Part shown: piece by piece, positions 18,164 through 25,159 of the stretch
How positions within the stretch are numbered: position 1 is the first letter of the stretch
How the letters are laid out: each line of letters starts with the position of its first letter
Assembly: GCF_022369515.1 (NCBI RefSeq)
Contig: NZ_CP059724.1
Coordinates: 1,798,001 to 1,862,000, forward strand
Source of the DNA: Paenibacillus sp. 19GGS1-52
GTDB taxonomy: Bacteria; Bacillota; Bacilli; Paenibacillales; Paenibacillaceae
Length of the DNA stretch: 64,000 nt
Reading direction: 5' to 3'
The notes under the pieces: generated by a model
The model's database searches: none
Told to the model about the DNA's origin: nothing
What the model saw: the letters and a program-made list of their open reading frames with translations, nothing else
Position numbers and translations under genes: made by a program

Positions 18164-18187
18164 ATTAGATAAATAAGTTTATCTAAT
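18164..18187. promoter_or_regulatory. Inverted repeat ATTAGATAAA-N4-TTTATCTAAT, candidate kdgA operator
   Basis: Perfect 10 bp arms (18164-18173 and 18178-18187) with a 4 nt spacer, about 25 bp downstream of the probable transcription start and 52 bp before the kdgA ATG. Repressor binding here could block elongation. Same core as the kdgK and kdgR-end sites. Confidence 0.65.
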
Positions 18188-18239
18188 TTTAGATTGTTTA
18201 CTTACTAAATAGATATAACTAAGAAGGAGAGTTCAATCC

Positions 18240-18881
18240 ATGAAGAAGATAAAAGTTTTGCAAAATGTAATGTCGGTTGGTGTAGTGGCTGTTATTCGTG
18301 CTGATAGTGCTGATGAGGCTTTCAAGATGTCCGTAGCCTGTATTGAGGGCGGCTTGAACAATATTGAAGTAACTTTTACTACGCCGGATGCGGATGTAGC
18401 CATTAAGAGACTGGTGGCAGAATACGGAGATCGGGCAGTGATTGGTGCGGGTACTGTGTTGGACCCGTTGACAGCAAGAATTGCTATTTTGGCAGGCTCT
18501 GAATTTGTAGTGAGTCCTTCCTTTGAAGAAGATACGGCCAAGATGTGTAACCTGTACGGTATTCCATACATGCCTGGTTGTCTGACACTTGGCGAAATGA
18601 AAGAAGCCCTGAAGCTCGGCGTAGATGTGCTTAAGCTGTTCCCAGGTAGCGCTTTTGGACCTGATTATATCAAAGCAGTTAAAGGACCTATGCCACATGT
18701 GAACATTATGCCTACAGGCGGCGTGGATCTGAACAACATGGGACAATGGATTGCCAACGGTTGTATCGCTGTAGGTATTGGTGGCAATCTTACGGCTCCG
18801 GCCAAGGATGGTCGTTATGATCTTGTAACTGAGCTGGCTGCGAAGTATGTAGCGAAGTTTAAAGAGATTAAGGGTGCTTAA
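18240..18881 (+). CDS. kdgA: 2-keto-3-deoxy-6-phosphogluconate aldolase
   Basis: A class I KDPG/KHG aldolase of 213 residues that splits KDPG into pyruvate and glyceraldehyde-3-phosphate. The catalytic Glu is in NIEVTFTTP (Glu43) and the Schiff-base Lys is in VLKLFPGSAFG (Lys132). The phosphate-binding loop MPTGGVD is present. ATG start after AAGGAGAG. It is divergent from kdgK with inverted repeats in its leader; a terminator follows. It receives KDG from UxuA (34 kb) through KdgK. Confidence 0.96.
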   Translation: MKKIKVLQNVMSVGVVAVIRADSADEAFKMSVACIEGGLNNIEVTFTTPDADVAIKRLVAEYGDRAVIGAGTVLDPLTARIAILAGSEFVVSPSFEEDTAKMCNLYGIPYMPGCLTLGEMKEALKLGVDVLKLFPGSAFGPDYIKAVKGPMPHVNIMPTGGVDLNNMGQWIANGCIAVGIGGNLTAPAKDGRYDLVTELAAKYVAKFKEIKGA

Positions 18882-18933
18882 GCACTTCTTCATCTAATGT
18901 AAGCGAAGCCCGATTTGGGCGGCACAATTATAA

Positions 18934-18975
18934 AAAAGGCTGTGAGACTGATTGTTGTCAGTTTGCAGCCTTTTT
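18934..18975 (+). terminator. Terminator after kdgA
   Basis: AAAAAGGCTG pairs with CAGCCTTTTT around a 20 nt loop, ending in T5. Confidence 0.8.
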
Positions 18976-19103
18976 GATTTTCAGATAATAAACTATATAA
19001 TAGAAGACGGCTGTTCCATAGACTAATCCCTATGAACAGCCATTTGGTGTATGAAGAATCCGAAAGCGATTTATCGCCTATTATCCTGCCGGGAGTGAGA
19101 AGA

Positions 19104-19340
19104 ATGCCTGATTACAATGACGAGGCACTGTATCATGCTGACAATCAAGAAGATGCCCGATATGTAGAGATTAGTTGTGCCGCATTTGGCTGCAAGGTGA
19201 CTGAAGGCCATATCTATAAATTGGAGCGAAACTTTAATAATCCGTATATCTTTGAGTACGGAGAGGCCTATATTGTTGATGATGAAACTAAGGACAATTA
19301 TTCTGTGTTTCTACTCTGCAAGACAGTTTTATATAAATGA
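19104..19340 (+). CDS. Small hypothetical protein
   Basis: A short acidic protein of 78 residues (MPDYNDEALYHADNQEDARY ...) with two cysteines near EISCAAFGCKV. I do not recognise a family and see no signal peptide or membrane segment. GGGAGTGAG lies before ATG 19104. A longer in-frame start at 19032 would give 102 residues, but that ATG falls inside the 3' arm of a hairpin (GGCTGTTCCATAG 19009-19021 with CTATGAACAGCC 19030-19041) and has no ribosome-binding site. It stands alone between kdgA and the sigma gene. Confidence 0.5.
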   Translation: MPDYNDEALYHADNQEDARYVEISCAAFGCKVTEGHIYKLERNFNNPYIFEYGEAYIVDDETKDNYSVFLLCKTVLYK

Positions 19341-19478
19341 ACGGATTTTATGTCTATTTTTAGATATCTAATGTCATTTATGTAATAAAGTTACCTATAA
19401 AGAGTATTTGAATGATGAAGGCATCCCCTGTATGATAAGTAAGGATTATGGAACGATCCCAAAGAGCCTGAACGGCTT

Positions 19479-19501
19479 AACCTTGGGTATAGCATGACGT
19501 A
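19479..19501 (+). promoter_or_regulatory. Candidate ECF-type promoter of the sigma/anti-sigma operon
   Basis: AAC at 19479-19481 and CGTA at 19498-19501 are separated by exactly 16 nt, the ECF sigma-W-like arrangement, about 98 nt before the sigma gene. This fits autoregulation. The rest of 19341-19598 shows nothing I can assign. Confidence 0.4.
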
Positions 19502-19598
19502 ACTTGTAAAGTTTGGAATTCTAAAAATATTGATATAGAGTTGCAACAAATTCGCAGTCTTGCGCGTCAGTAAGATTGCATAGAGAGGGGGAACCTTC

Positions 19599-20147
19599 GT
19601 GGTGGAGCAGGGACTCATCAGAGCCGCTCAAGCGGGCGATCGCGACGCTCTAATCACCCTATTGCGGGAAATTGAAGGGCAGGTATATAAGACGGCCTTT
19701 TACATTTTGCATAATGAACAGGATGCACTTGATGCATCTCAGGAAGCCTTGATCCGGGTATATACCAAAATTGGTTCCTACGAGGAAAAGGCCCAGTTCA
19801 AAACGTGGGTTCAGCGTATCGTTACGAATATTTGCATTGATAAATTCAGAAGAACCAAACCTACAGTTTCTATCGATGAGCACGAAATGGTGTTCAAGGA
19901 TAAACATAATGTGGAGCGGGAAGTGTTATCTGCTTATTTGGCGCAGGATATACAAGAGGCAATCGATGAATTGCCGGAGCATCACCGCACGGTGATCGTA
20001 TTGCGTTATTTGCAGGATTTTTCTTACAACGAGATTGCAGACTGTCTGGACTTGCCTCTGAACACCGTGAAATCCTACCTGTTCCGGGCTAGACAACAGC
20101 TGCAGAATAAACTTCAGGAGTACCAGAAAGGTGGTGTATCGGGATGA
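19599..20147 (+). CDS. ECF RNA polymerase sigma factor (SigW-like)
   Basis: An ECF sigma factor of 182 residues. Region 2: YKTAFYILHNEQDALDASQE, ALIRVYTKIGSYE, FKTWVQRIVTNICIDKFRR. Region 4: LPEHHRTVIVLRYLQDFSYN and IADCLDLPLNTVKSYLFRAR. GTG start after GAGAGGGGG. It overlaps the following anti-sigma gene by 4 nt. The closest well-known relatives by pattern are SigW/SigX-type envelope-stress sigma factors. Target genes cannot be told from this window. Confidence 0.92.
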   Translation: MVEQGLIRAAQAGDRDALITLLREIEGQVYKTAFYILHNEQDALDASQEALIRVYTKIGSYEEKAQFKTWVQRIVTNICIDKFRRTKPTVSIDEHEMVFKDKHNVEREVLSAYLAQDIQEAIDELPEHHRTVIVLRYLQDFSYNEIADCLDLPLNTVKSYLFRARQQLQNKLQEYQKGGVSG

Positions 20148-21361
20148 ATTGCGCGGAGGTGATGGAATGGATGCACCGCTATTTGGATCATGACTTAAGT
20201 CAAGATGAGATGATTGAGATGTTCCGTCATATCGACGATTGTCCTTCCTGCGCGGATGTCTTTGATCGTCTGACCATGCTCTCGCAGCAACTGGAGCACT
20301 TGCCGGACGTGAAAGCCCCTTTCAGTCTGGTGGACTCCATTATGCCTCAGCTTGATGAATTGGATCGCGGTAGCCGCGAACAAAGTGGTACTAGTTCTGC
20401 AGAGCAGGGCATGATTCCTTTTTCACGTAAAAGCGCTCGTGGCAAGATGACGAAGGGAAACTCAATGGCATCACGGACAGGCATTGGCGCTGTTGCAGCT
20501 GCCGTTATACTAATAATAGCTTTGTTCAATATGCCCGATAAAATGCCTGGTGCAGAGGTAGAACAACTAACCAAAAGTGCAGCGAGTTCAGCTGACAGCG
20601 GCGAAGCCACACGTAAGATGGATACTGGATCTGCCAACACAGCAGATGGAACTAATATGGATAGCACAACAGATAGCACTAAGGGAATGTTTAGTACCGA
20701 ACAGAGCTCGGTACCCGCGAATGAAGATGGTATTTCCGCATCTGCCGCAGCCGGGTCGGATGCGCCAGTCGCTACACCGGAAGCAAGACTGGGAACACAA
20801 CCGGCTAAGAGCGAGAAGCCTGTGTCAGAGAAGATAGTTTCCCCGACTAAGCAGACTCCAAAGAGTACCAATGCAACTCCGCAGGCCAATGATGCGACTG
20901 CTCTCAACAGCACAGAGGTTAATCCGAACAAAAGCGAGCCGAGCGCAGAAAATAAGGCTGCAGCCGATGCAGCAGCTCCGCTTCAGGAGACTATGAAGGT
21001 TCCTGCAGATCCTCAAGGAATAATGGGCATGCTGCCAAACCTAGTTTCATCTCAGCTGTCCTGGAACTCTCCAGATGGGCGATACGCAGCAGAACTCGCT
21101 GGGCAGCAGCTTGTTATTTATAGTCTTCCGCCCAACGGATCAGAAGAAGGGAAGCTGGCAGTGACTTCTTATCCACTCTCAGGGACATGGGTTTCTGGCG
21201 AATGGTCGCCGGATAGCTTGCAATTTACGTATGTAACTGAGCAAGCTGGTGCTGAGGTTACGAAAGTATATACTGTACAAGCAGAGGCGGCAACTACTTC
21301 TTCACCCGCGCCGACGGTAACACCTGACAGTACTTCGTCTCCTACATCGTCCACAAAATAA
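20144..21361 (+). CDS. Zinc-finger anti-sigma factor with extracellular domain
   Basis: A 405-residue partner of the preceding sigma factor. The N-terminus is a zf-HC2/ZAS anti-sigma domain with the zinc motif H-x3-C-x2-C (HIDDCPSC, about residues 29-36) and Cys3. One membrane segment lies at about 111-129 (AVAAAVILIIALFN). The outside part is a long Ser/Thr/Ala/Asn-rich linker (about 140-290), then a short domain with WNSPDGRYAAELAG and GEWSPDSLQFTYV, resembling one or two beta-propeller (TolB/WD-like) blades. It should hold the sigma factor at the membrane until envelope stress releases it. Confidence 0.88.
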   Translation: MNCAEVMEWMHRYLDHDLSQDEMIEMFRHIDDCPSCADVFDRLTMLSQQLEHLPDVKAPFSLVDSIMPQLDELDRGSREQSGTSSAEQGMIPFSRKSARGKMTKGNSMASRTGIGAVAAAVILIIALFNMPDKMPGAEVEQLTKSAASSADSGEATRKMDTGSANTADGTNMDSTTDSTKGMFSTEQSSVPANEDGISASAAAGSDAPVATPEARLGTQPAKSEKPVSEKIVSPTKQTPKSTNATPQANDATALNSTEVNPNKSEPSAENKAAADAAAPLQETMKVPADPQGIMGMLPNLVSSQLSWNSPDGRYAAELAGQQLVIYSLPPNGSEEGKLAVTSYPLSGTWVSGEWSPDSLQFTYVTEQAGAEVTKVYTVQAEAATTSSPAPTVTPDSTSSPTSSTK

Positions 21362-21654
21362 TCTTGTTGGTGGAACTTTTTGCTTAGTATCGGAATATGC
21401 TGTAGTAAGAGGACAGGAATTTTCAATTACAGGATGTGCAGATCATCGGTATGACCGTCGGATGGGGAGTTTCTAGAGCTTCTCACTTCGTCGTTTATAT
21501 AGATGCGCCGCTGAAACGGGGAAACTTTGGCCATGGCTGCCGGAGTTTCTCCGTTTTTGCATTTGTTTACACCGACTTTTTTGTTACAATGAGGCTCTGG
21601 ATAAATGTGATAGGGATCAGAATGGATGAAATGAATGGAAAAGGAAGTGGCGTG

Positions 21655-22674
21655 ATGGATGCCAAAACGGCGATCAAAGACATCAAGCAAGGTAAAATTT
21701 CGCCGATCTATGTTCTATATGGCAGTGAAAAATTTCGGATGAATGAATTTGCGGCATTGCTGGAGGGACAGTTAATCGCGAAAGAGGATCGTGATTTTGC
21801 GGTGATCCCTTTCGATCTTTCGGAAACACCGGTTCAATCTATAGTGGAGGAAGCGGAGACTGTTCCCTTCATGGTGGAGCGTAAGCTGCTGCTGGTGCGG
21901 GATGCCTCGCTGTTCACGGCGGGTAAAGAAAATGCTAAACTTGAGCATCGTATTGATATATTAAGTGAATATTTGCAGCACCCTACCGATTTCAGTGTGA
22001 TCGTGTTTATGGTGAATAATGACAAGCTGGATGAGCGCAAAAAGATTGTCAAAGCTGTCAAAGCCACCGGAACGGTGCTGGCCTTTAACCCTTTAGGTGC
22101 TGAGGAGCTGCTGCGCTGGGTAGAGAAGGGAATTCGTGATCGCGGCTGCACAACGGCACCTGGTACAGCTGAAGCCCTGATAGCAAGTGCAGGGACGGGC
22201 CTGCAAGGCTTATCTGCTGAGATGGACAAGCTGTGTCTGTTCGCTGGAACAGGGGGGACAGTCAATACAGCAGCCGTAGAAAGTCTTGTGCACCGTGGGA
22301 CAGAAGAGAATATCTTCACACTGGTGGAAGATATCGCTAATCTGCGCCTCGACAAGGCGCTCAATACATTGAATGAGCTGCTTAAGCAACGCGAGGAGCC
22401 GATTAAGATTGCAGCGTTGGTTGCTCGGCAATTCCGGATTATTTTGCAGGTCAAGGATTTATCCGGACACAGTTATTCGCAGGGGCAGATTGCCTCACAG
22501 CTGGGACTGCATCCTTATGCTGTCAAGCTGGCTGGTGAACAGGCCCATAAGTTTACGAGTGAGCGGCTGCGGCAAATATTGAATGCCCTGGCCGATCTTG
22601 ATTATCAGATGAAGACTGGGGCGATAGATAAGGTTCTGGGGCTGGAGCTTTTTATGCTGCGCTTGGGTGCCTAA
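21655..22674 (+). CDS. holA: DNA polymerase III subunit delta
   Basis: Clamp-loader delta subunit (YqeN family), 339 residues. The N-terminus has the diagnostic KISPIYVLYGSEKFRMNEF. The middle has VFMVNNDKLDERKK, and the C-terminal collar domain ends with MKTGAIDKVLGLELFMLRL. ATG 21655 is chosen because AAGGAAGTGG precedes it; the frame runs open to 21436 but without family similarity. In Bacillus the gene likewise lies between comEC and rpsT. The 293 bp upstream hold no other gene; a weak promoter (TTTGTT, 17 bp, TACAAT) ends about 60 bp before the start. Confidence 0.95.
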   Translation: MDAKTAIKDIKQGKISPIYVLYGSEKFRMNEFAALLEGQLIAKEDRDFAVIPFDLSETPVQSIVEEAETVPFMVERKLLLVRDASLFTAGKENAKLEHRIDILSEYLQHPTDFSVIVFMVNNDKLDERKKIVKAVKATGTVLAFNPLGAEELLRWVEKGIRDRGCTTAPGTAEALIASAGTGLQGLSAEMDKLCLFAGTGGTVNTAAVESLVHRGTEENIFTLVEDIANLRLDKALNTLNELLKQREEPIKIAALVARQFRIILQVKDLSGHSYSQGQIASQLGLHPYAVKLAGEQAHKFTSERLRQILNALADLDYQMKTGAIDKVLGLELFMLRLGA

Positions 22675-22713
22675 CTTATTAATTTATGAAGTTTTATTTC
22701 AATAGACCCTAAT

Positions 22714-22761
22714 CGACAAGCCTGCTCGGCGCTGTTTAAGCAACGCCGAGCAGGCTTGTCG
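22714..22761. terminator. Long perfect hairpin between holA and rpsT
   Basis: An 18 bp perfect inverted repeat (22714-22731 and 22744-22761) with a 12 nt loop; the T-rich run comes only about 13 nt later. Probably the holA terminator. 22762-22920 shows nothing else I can assign. Confidence 0.7.
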
Positions 22762-22921
22762 TGCAATAATAGTTCTTTTTTTGTATGGCTAATACGGATT
22801 AACTCACATTCGTAGGTTTCCTAGGTTAAGTAGGTCCTCCCGCCCTTGATTGATAGTCTTACACCGTAATGGTTTGCTGGAGCACCTTAAAAATTTCTAT
22901 GACTTGGGAGAGTGGTTTATG

Positions 22922-23110
22922 TTAACAGCAAAATATGCCGTTATATCGTTTGATTTATGTACTATTCGGAAAATAGCAGCATATAATGCCGTTATTTTCT
23001 TCTGAATTCAGGAAATTAGCTTCTGAGAGTCGAATTAGAGGCAGTAATTCATGTTAATTGGTCTCCAAGAGATATGTGGCTTCAATTAACAGCAGTAATT
23101 CATGTTAAAT
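22922..23110. repeat. Four-palindrome intergenic element, ACAGC type (copy 2 of 3)
   Basis: Four imperfect palindromes of the form TTAACAGC ... GC(C/T)GTTAA are centred near 22933, 22984, 23046 and 23097 (spacing 51-62-51). The second half (GAATTAGAGGCAG, TAATTCATGTTAA, TCTCCAAGAG) is clearly homologous to 62318-62395. It lies between holA and rpsT, which converge. Confidence 0.8.
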
Positions 23111-23145
23111 GATCTGTCGCATGGTTATGAGCTCAGGAAAATAAA

Positions 23146-23186
23146 CACAAAAAAACCTAACCGTATGAAGCATAGCGGTCAGGTTC
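23146..23186 (-). terminator. Terminator of rpsT
   Basis: On the minus strand AACCTGACCGCTATG pairs with CATACGGTTAGGTT, followed by a T7 run (plus-strand A run around 23147-23155). Confidence 0.85.
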
Positions 23187-23211
23187 TTCAATGCTCATTA
23201 TGAAAGTCGTC

Positions 23212-23484
23212 TTACGCTTGAGCCGTAAGAGCGTTCAATTTCTTCGCCAAGCGGGATTTCTTGCGGGCAGCCGCATTTTTATGAACTAGACCTTTAGAAG
23301 CAGCCTTGTCCAGCTTTTTGGAAGCAGCTTGGAAAGCAGTTTGAGCTGTTACAACTTCCGTACCTGCTAGTGCGATATCAGCAGTTTTCACAACTGTACG
23401 AAGCGCAGATTTCTGAGAAACGTTCAGTGCACGGCGTTTTTCGTTCGTTTTGACGCGTTTAACCGCGGATTTAATATTTGGCAT
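23212..23484 (-). CDS. rpsT: 30S ribosomal protein S20
   Basis: Small basic ribosomal protein of 90 residues that binds 16S rRNA. The N-terminus [18 protein letters not shown] and the C-terminal Lys/Ala-rich helix with [17 protein letters not shown] are typical of S20. The ATG is preceded by a CAGGAGGTGAA ribosome-binding site. Same position and orientation relative to holA and gpr as in Bacillus. A terminator follows. Confidence 0.98.
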   Translation of the reverse strand: MPNIKSAVKRVKTNEKRRALNVSQKSALRTVVKTADIALAGTEVVTAQTAFQAASKKLDKAASKGLVHKNAAARKKSRLAKKLNALTAQA

Positions 23485-23603
23485 TGAATTTCACCTCCTG
23501 TAAGACATTCGGAATCATCGAAATGATTCACAACTTAAAATAGTTTAGCATGATCACTAGTAAAAAGCAATACTAAATGCTTTCAAATTAAACCTCCAGC
23601 CTC

Positions 23604-23634
23604 TGTATAAACAGTGGCTTTCTCTCGCACACTA
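23604..23634 (+). promoter_or_regulatory. Candidate sigma-G promoter of gpr
   Basis: TGTATA (23604-23609) and CACACTA (23628-23634) are 18 bp apart, close to the forespore sigma-G consensus TGMATA and CATACTA. gpr is known to be forespore-expressed in Bacillus. A start near 23641 would put all three hairpin units in the mRNA leader. Confidence 0.6.
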
Positions 23635-23653
23635 TCGACAGAAGTAAAAGCAA

Positions 23654-23854
23654 ATGCTTACGAAGCAATTTTATTGCGAAGTAACTCAAGAGAAGTATAA
23701 GCTCCATAAAACTAGGTGGATGCTTACGAAGTGAGTTTTGTACGAAGCTATTCAATGGAGATTAGGCTAACAAAACTTAGGGCTTATGCTTACGAAGCAG
23801 TTTTATTGCGAAGTAACTCAAGAGAAGTATAAGCTCCATAAAACTTTTAGGAGG
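23654..23854 (+). repeat. Three tandem hairpin leader units before gpr
   Basis: Units at 23654-23713, 23720-23777 and 23786-23845 each begin ATGCTTACGAAG. In each, AGTTTTRT or a near match pairs with a downstream AYAAAACT: 23667-23674 with 23706-23713 (one mismatch), 23734-23741 with 23770-23777, and 23799-23806 with 23838-23845. Units 1 and 3 are nearly identical. The last stem ends 3 nt before AGGAGG (23849-23854), the gpr ribosome-binding site. The same unit precedes prmA. Confidence 0.85.
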
Positions 23855-23863
23855 CTGGAAACA

Positions 23864-24868
23864 ATGGATCTGGACCTGCAGCTGTATTCGGTACGCACGG
23901 ATTTGGCGGTTGAGGCTAAGGAAATGGCCCAAGGACCGCAGAAGATGCCGATACCCGGTGTGAACGAAGAGGTGGAAGAGTCGGACGGTATTAAGGTTAC
24001 CCGGCTTGGAGTAGCCAATGCAGCCGGTTCACAGGCCATTGGGCGTGCCATAGGGAATTATGTGACATTGGAAGTTCCTGGCCTGCGTAACGGAGACACG
24101 GGGCTTCAGCAAAGAGTATCTGATGTCTTTGCTCGTGAATTCGAGCAGTTCATGACAAAGATTGGTATTGGAAAGGATTCCTCCATACTTATTGTGGGTC
24201 TCGGTAATTGGAATGTTACTCCCGACTCACTCGGTCCCTTAGTTGTAGAGAACTCGCTCATTACGCGGCAGTTCTATGAGCTGGTTCCAGATCAGGTCTC
24301 TCCCGGGTACCGTAATGTGAGCGCGATTGCCCCCGGTGTGCTGGGATTGACGGGAATTGAGTCCAGTGAGGTTGTGCAAGGGATCGTGGACCGCACCAAG
24401 CCAGACGTTATCATTGCCATTGATGCACTGGCCTCTCGTTCCTTGGAACGCATCAATACTACGATTCAGATCGCTGATATTGGGATTCATCCGGGCTCGG
24501 GCATTGGCAACAAGCGGCGTGGACTGACTCAGGAGATTCTTGGTGTCCCCTGTATTGCTATTGGTGTCCCGACTGTATGTTATGCCTCAACGATCGTCAA
24601 CAATGTGCTGGAAATGATGAAGAAACATTTTGGAGGTGAAGGAGCCGCACATACTAAAGAAATTATGGGCTTGCTAGATGATATCTCTGAACAGGAGAGG
24701 CTGGAGCTAGTAAAGGAAGTATTGGAGCCACTCGGGCATGATCTGATTGTTACGCCCAAGGAAATCGATGAATTCATTGAAGGGATTGCTAATATCGTAG
24801 CTAGCGGACTGAATGCAGCGCTGCATGATGCCGTTGATCCCGGAAATGTTGGTGCTTATACCCACTGA
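23864..24868 (+). CDS. gpr: Germination protease Gpr
   Basis: Spore-specific endoprotease (peptidase A25) that degrades small acid-soluble proteins during germination; 334 residues. The N-terminus DLQLYSVRTDLAVEAKEMA and the motif VTRLGVANAAGSQAIGRAIG are diagnostic, as are VGLGNWNVTPDSLGPLVVEN and the DAL(A/C)SR segment. ATG 23864 follows AGGAGG by 9 nt. An in-frame upstream start at 23786 lies inside the repeat unit and is rejected. A sigma-G-like promoter and three hairpin units lie upstream; spoIIP follows as in Bacillus. Confidence 0.97.
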   Translation: MDLDLQLYSVRTDLAVEAKEMAQGPQKMPIPGVNEEVEESDGIKVTRLGVANAAGSQAIGRAIGNYVTLEVPGLRNGDTGLQQRVSDVFAREFEQFMTKIGIGKDSSILIVGLGNWNVTPDSLGPLVVENSLITRQFYELVPDQVSPGYRNVSAIAPGVLGLTGIESSEVVQGIVDRTKPDVIIAIDALASRSLERINTTIQIADIGIHPGSGIGNKRRGLTQEILGVPCIAIGVPTVCYASTIVNNVLEMMKKHFGGEGAAHTKEIMGLLDDISEQERLELVKEVLEPLGHDLIVTPKEIDEFIEGIANIVASGLNAALHDAVDPGNVGAYTH

Positions 24869-24882
24869 TTGCTGTATACAAC

Positions 24883-24930
24883 GGAGCCCATACTAGCCTG
24901 CTGAAGGAGGGCACGCTGGTACGGGCTTTT
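24883..24930 (+). terminator. Terminator after gpr
   Basis: AGCCCATACTAGC pairs with GCTGGTACGGGCT (two non-Watson-Crick positions), followed by TTTTGC. Confidence 0.65.
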
Positions 24931-24938
24931 GCTTGTTA

Positions 24939-25025
24939 AAATATAAGAAGTTATAACCCGATAACTTATCCTTGTATTTCTCGAAGAAACGGGTACCGTC
25001 CATAACAGGACGGTACCCGTTTCTT
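24939..25025. repeat. Dispersed hairpin repeat R (copy 1), gpr-spoIIP gap
   Basis: Contains AAATATAAG ... CTTGTATTTCTCG, then a perfect 18 bp inverted repeat (24984-25001 with 25008-25025, arms AAGAAACGGGTACCGTCC). Related copies lie at 52974, 62101 and, in part, 42141. The rest of the 291 bp gap shows nothing else. Confidence 0.8.
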
Positions 25026-25159
25026 CTTGAGGATTTGTCAGACTATTAACTAGAGATAAGTGCAAGTCTATCCTCTTATTTACGGTTCTAGTATTACTCT
25101 TGTGCTCATAGATTTGGAGTATAAGAGATTACAGAGGGCTGGAGGAGGACATCACAAAC

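Noticed and set aside
18219..18893. Long minus-strand frames opposite kdgA
   Set aside because: Shadow of a clear KDPG aldolase gene.
19391..19500. Short frame reading NDEGIPCMISKDYGTIPKSL before the ECF sigma gene
   Set aside because: Looks weakly protein-like but has no credible start and overlaps a better-supported promoter; possible gene fossil, not supported.
22922..23110. Regularly spaced repeats resembling a CRISPR array
   Set aside because: Units are imperfect palindromes with only four per locus, unequal spacers, and no cas genes.
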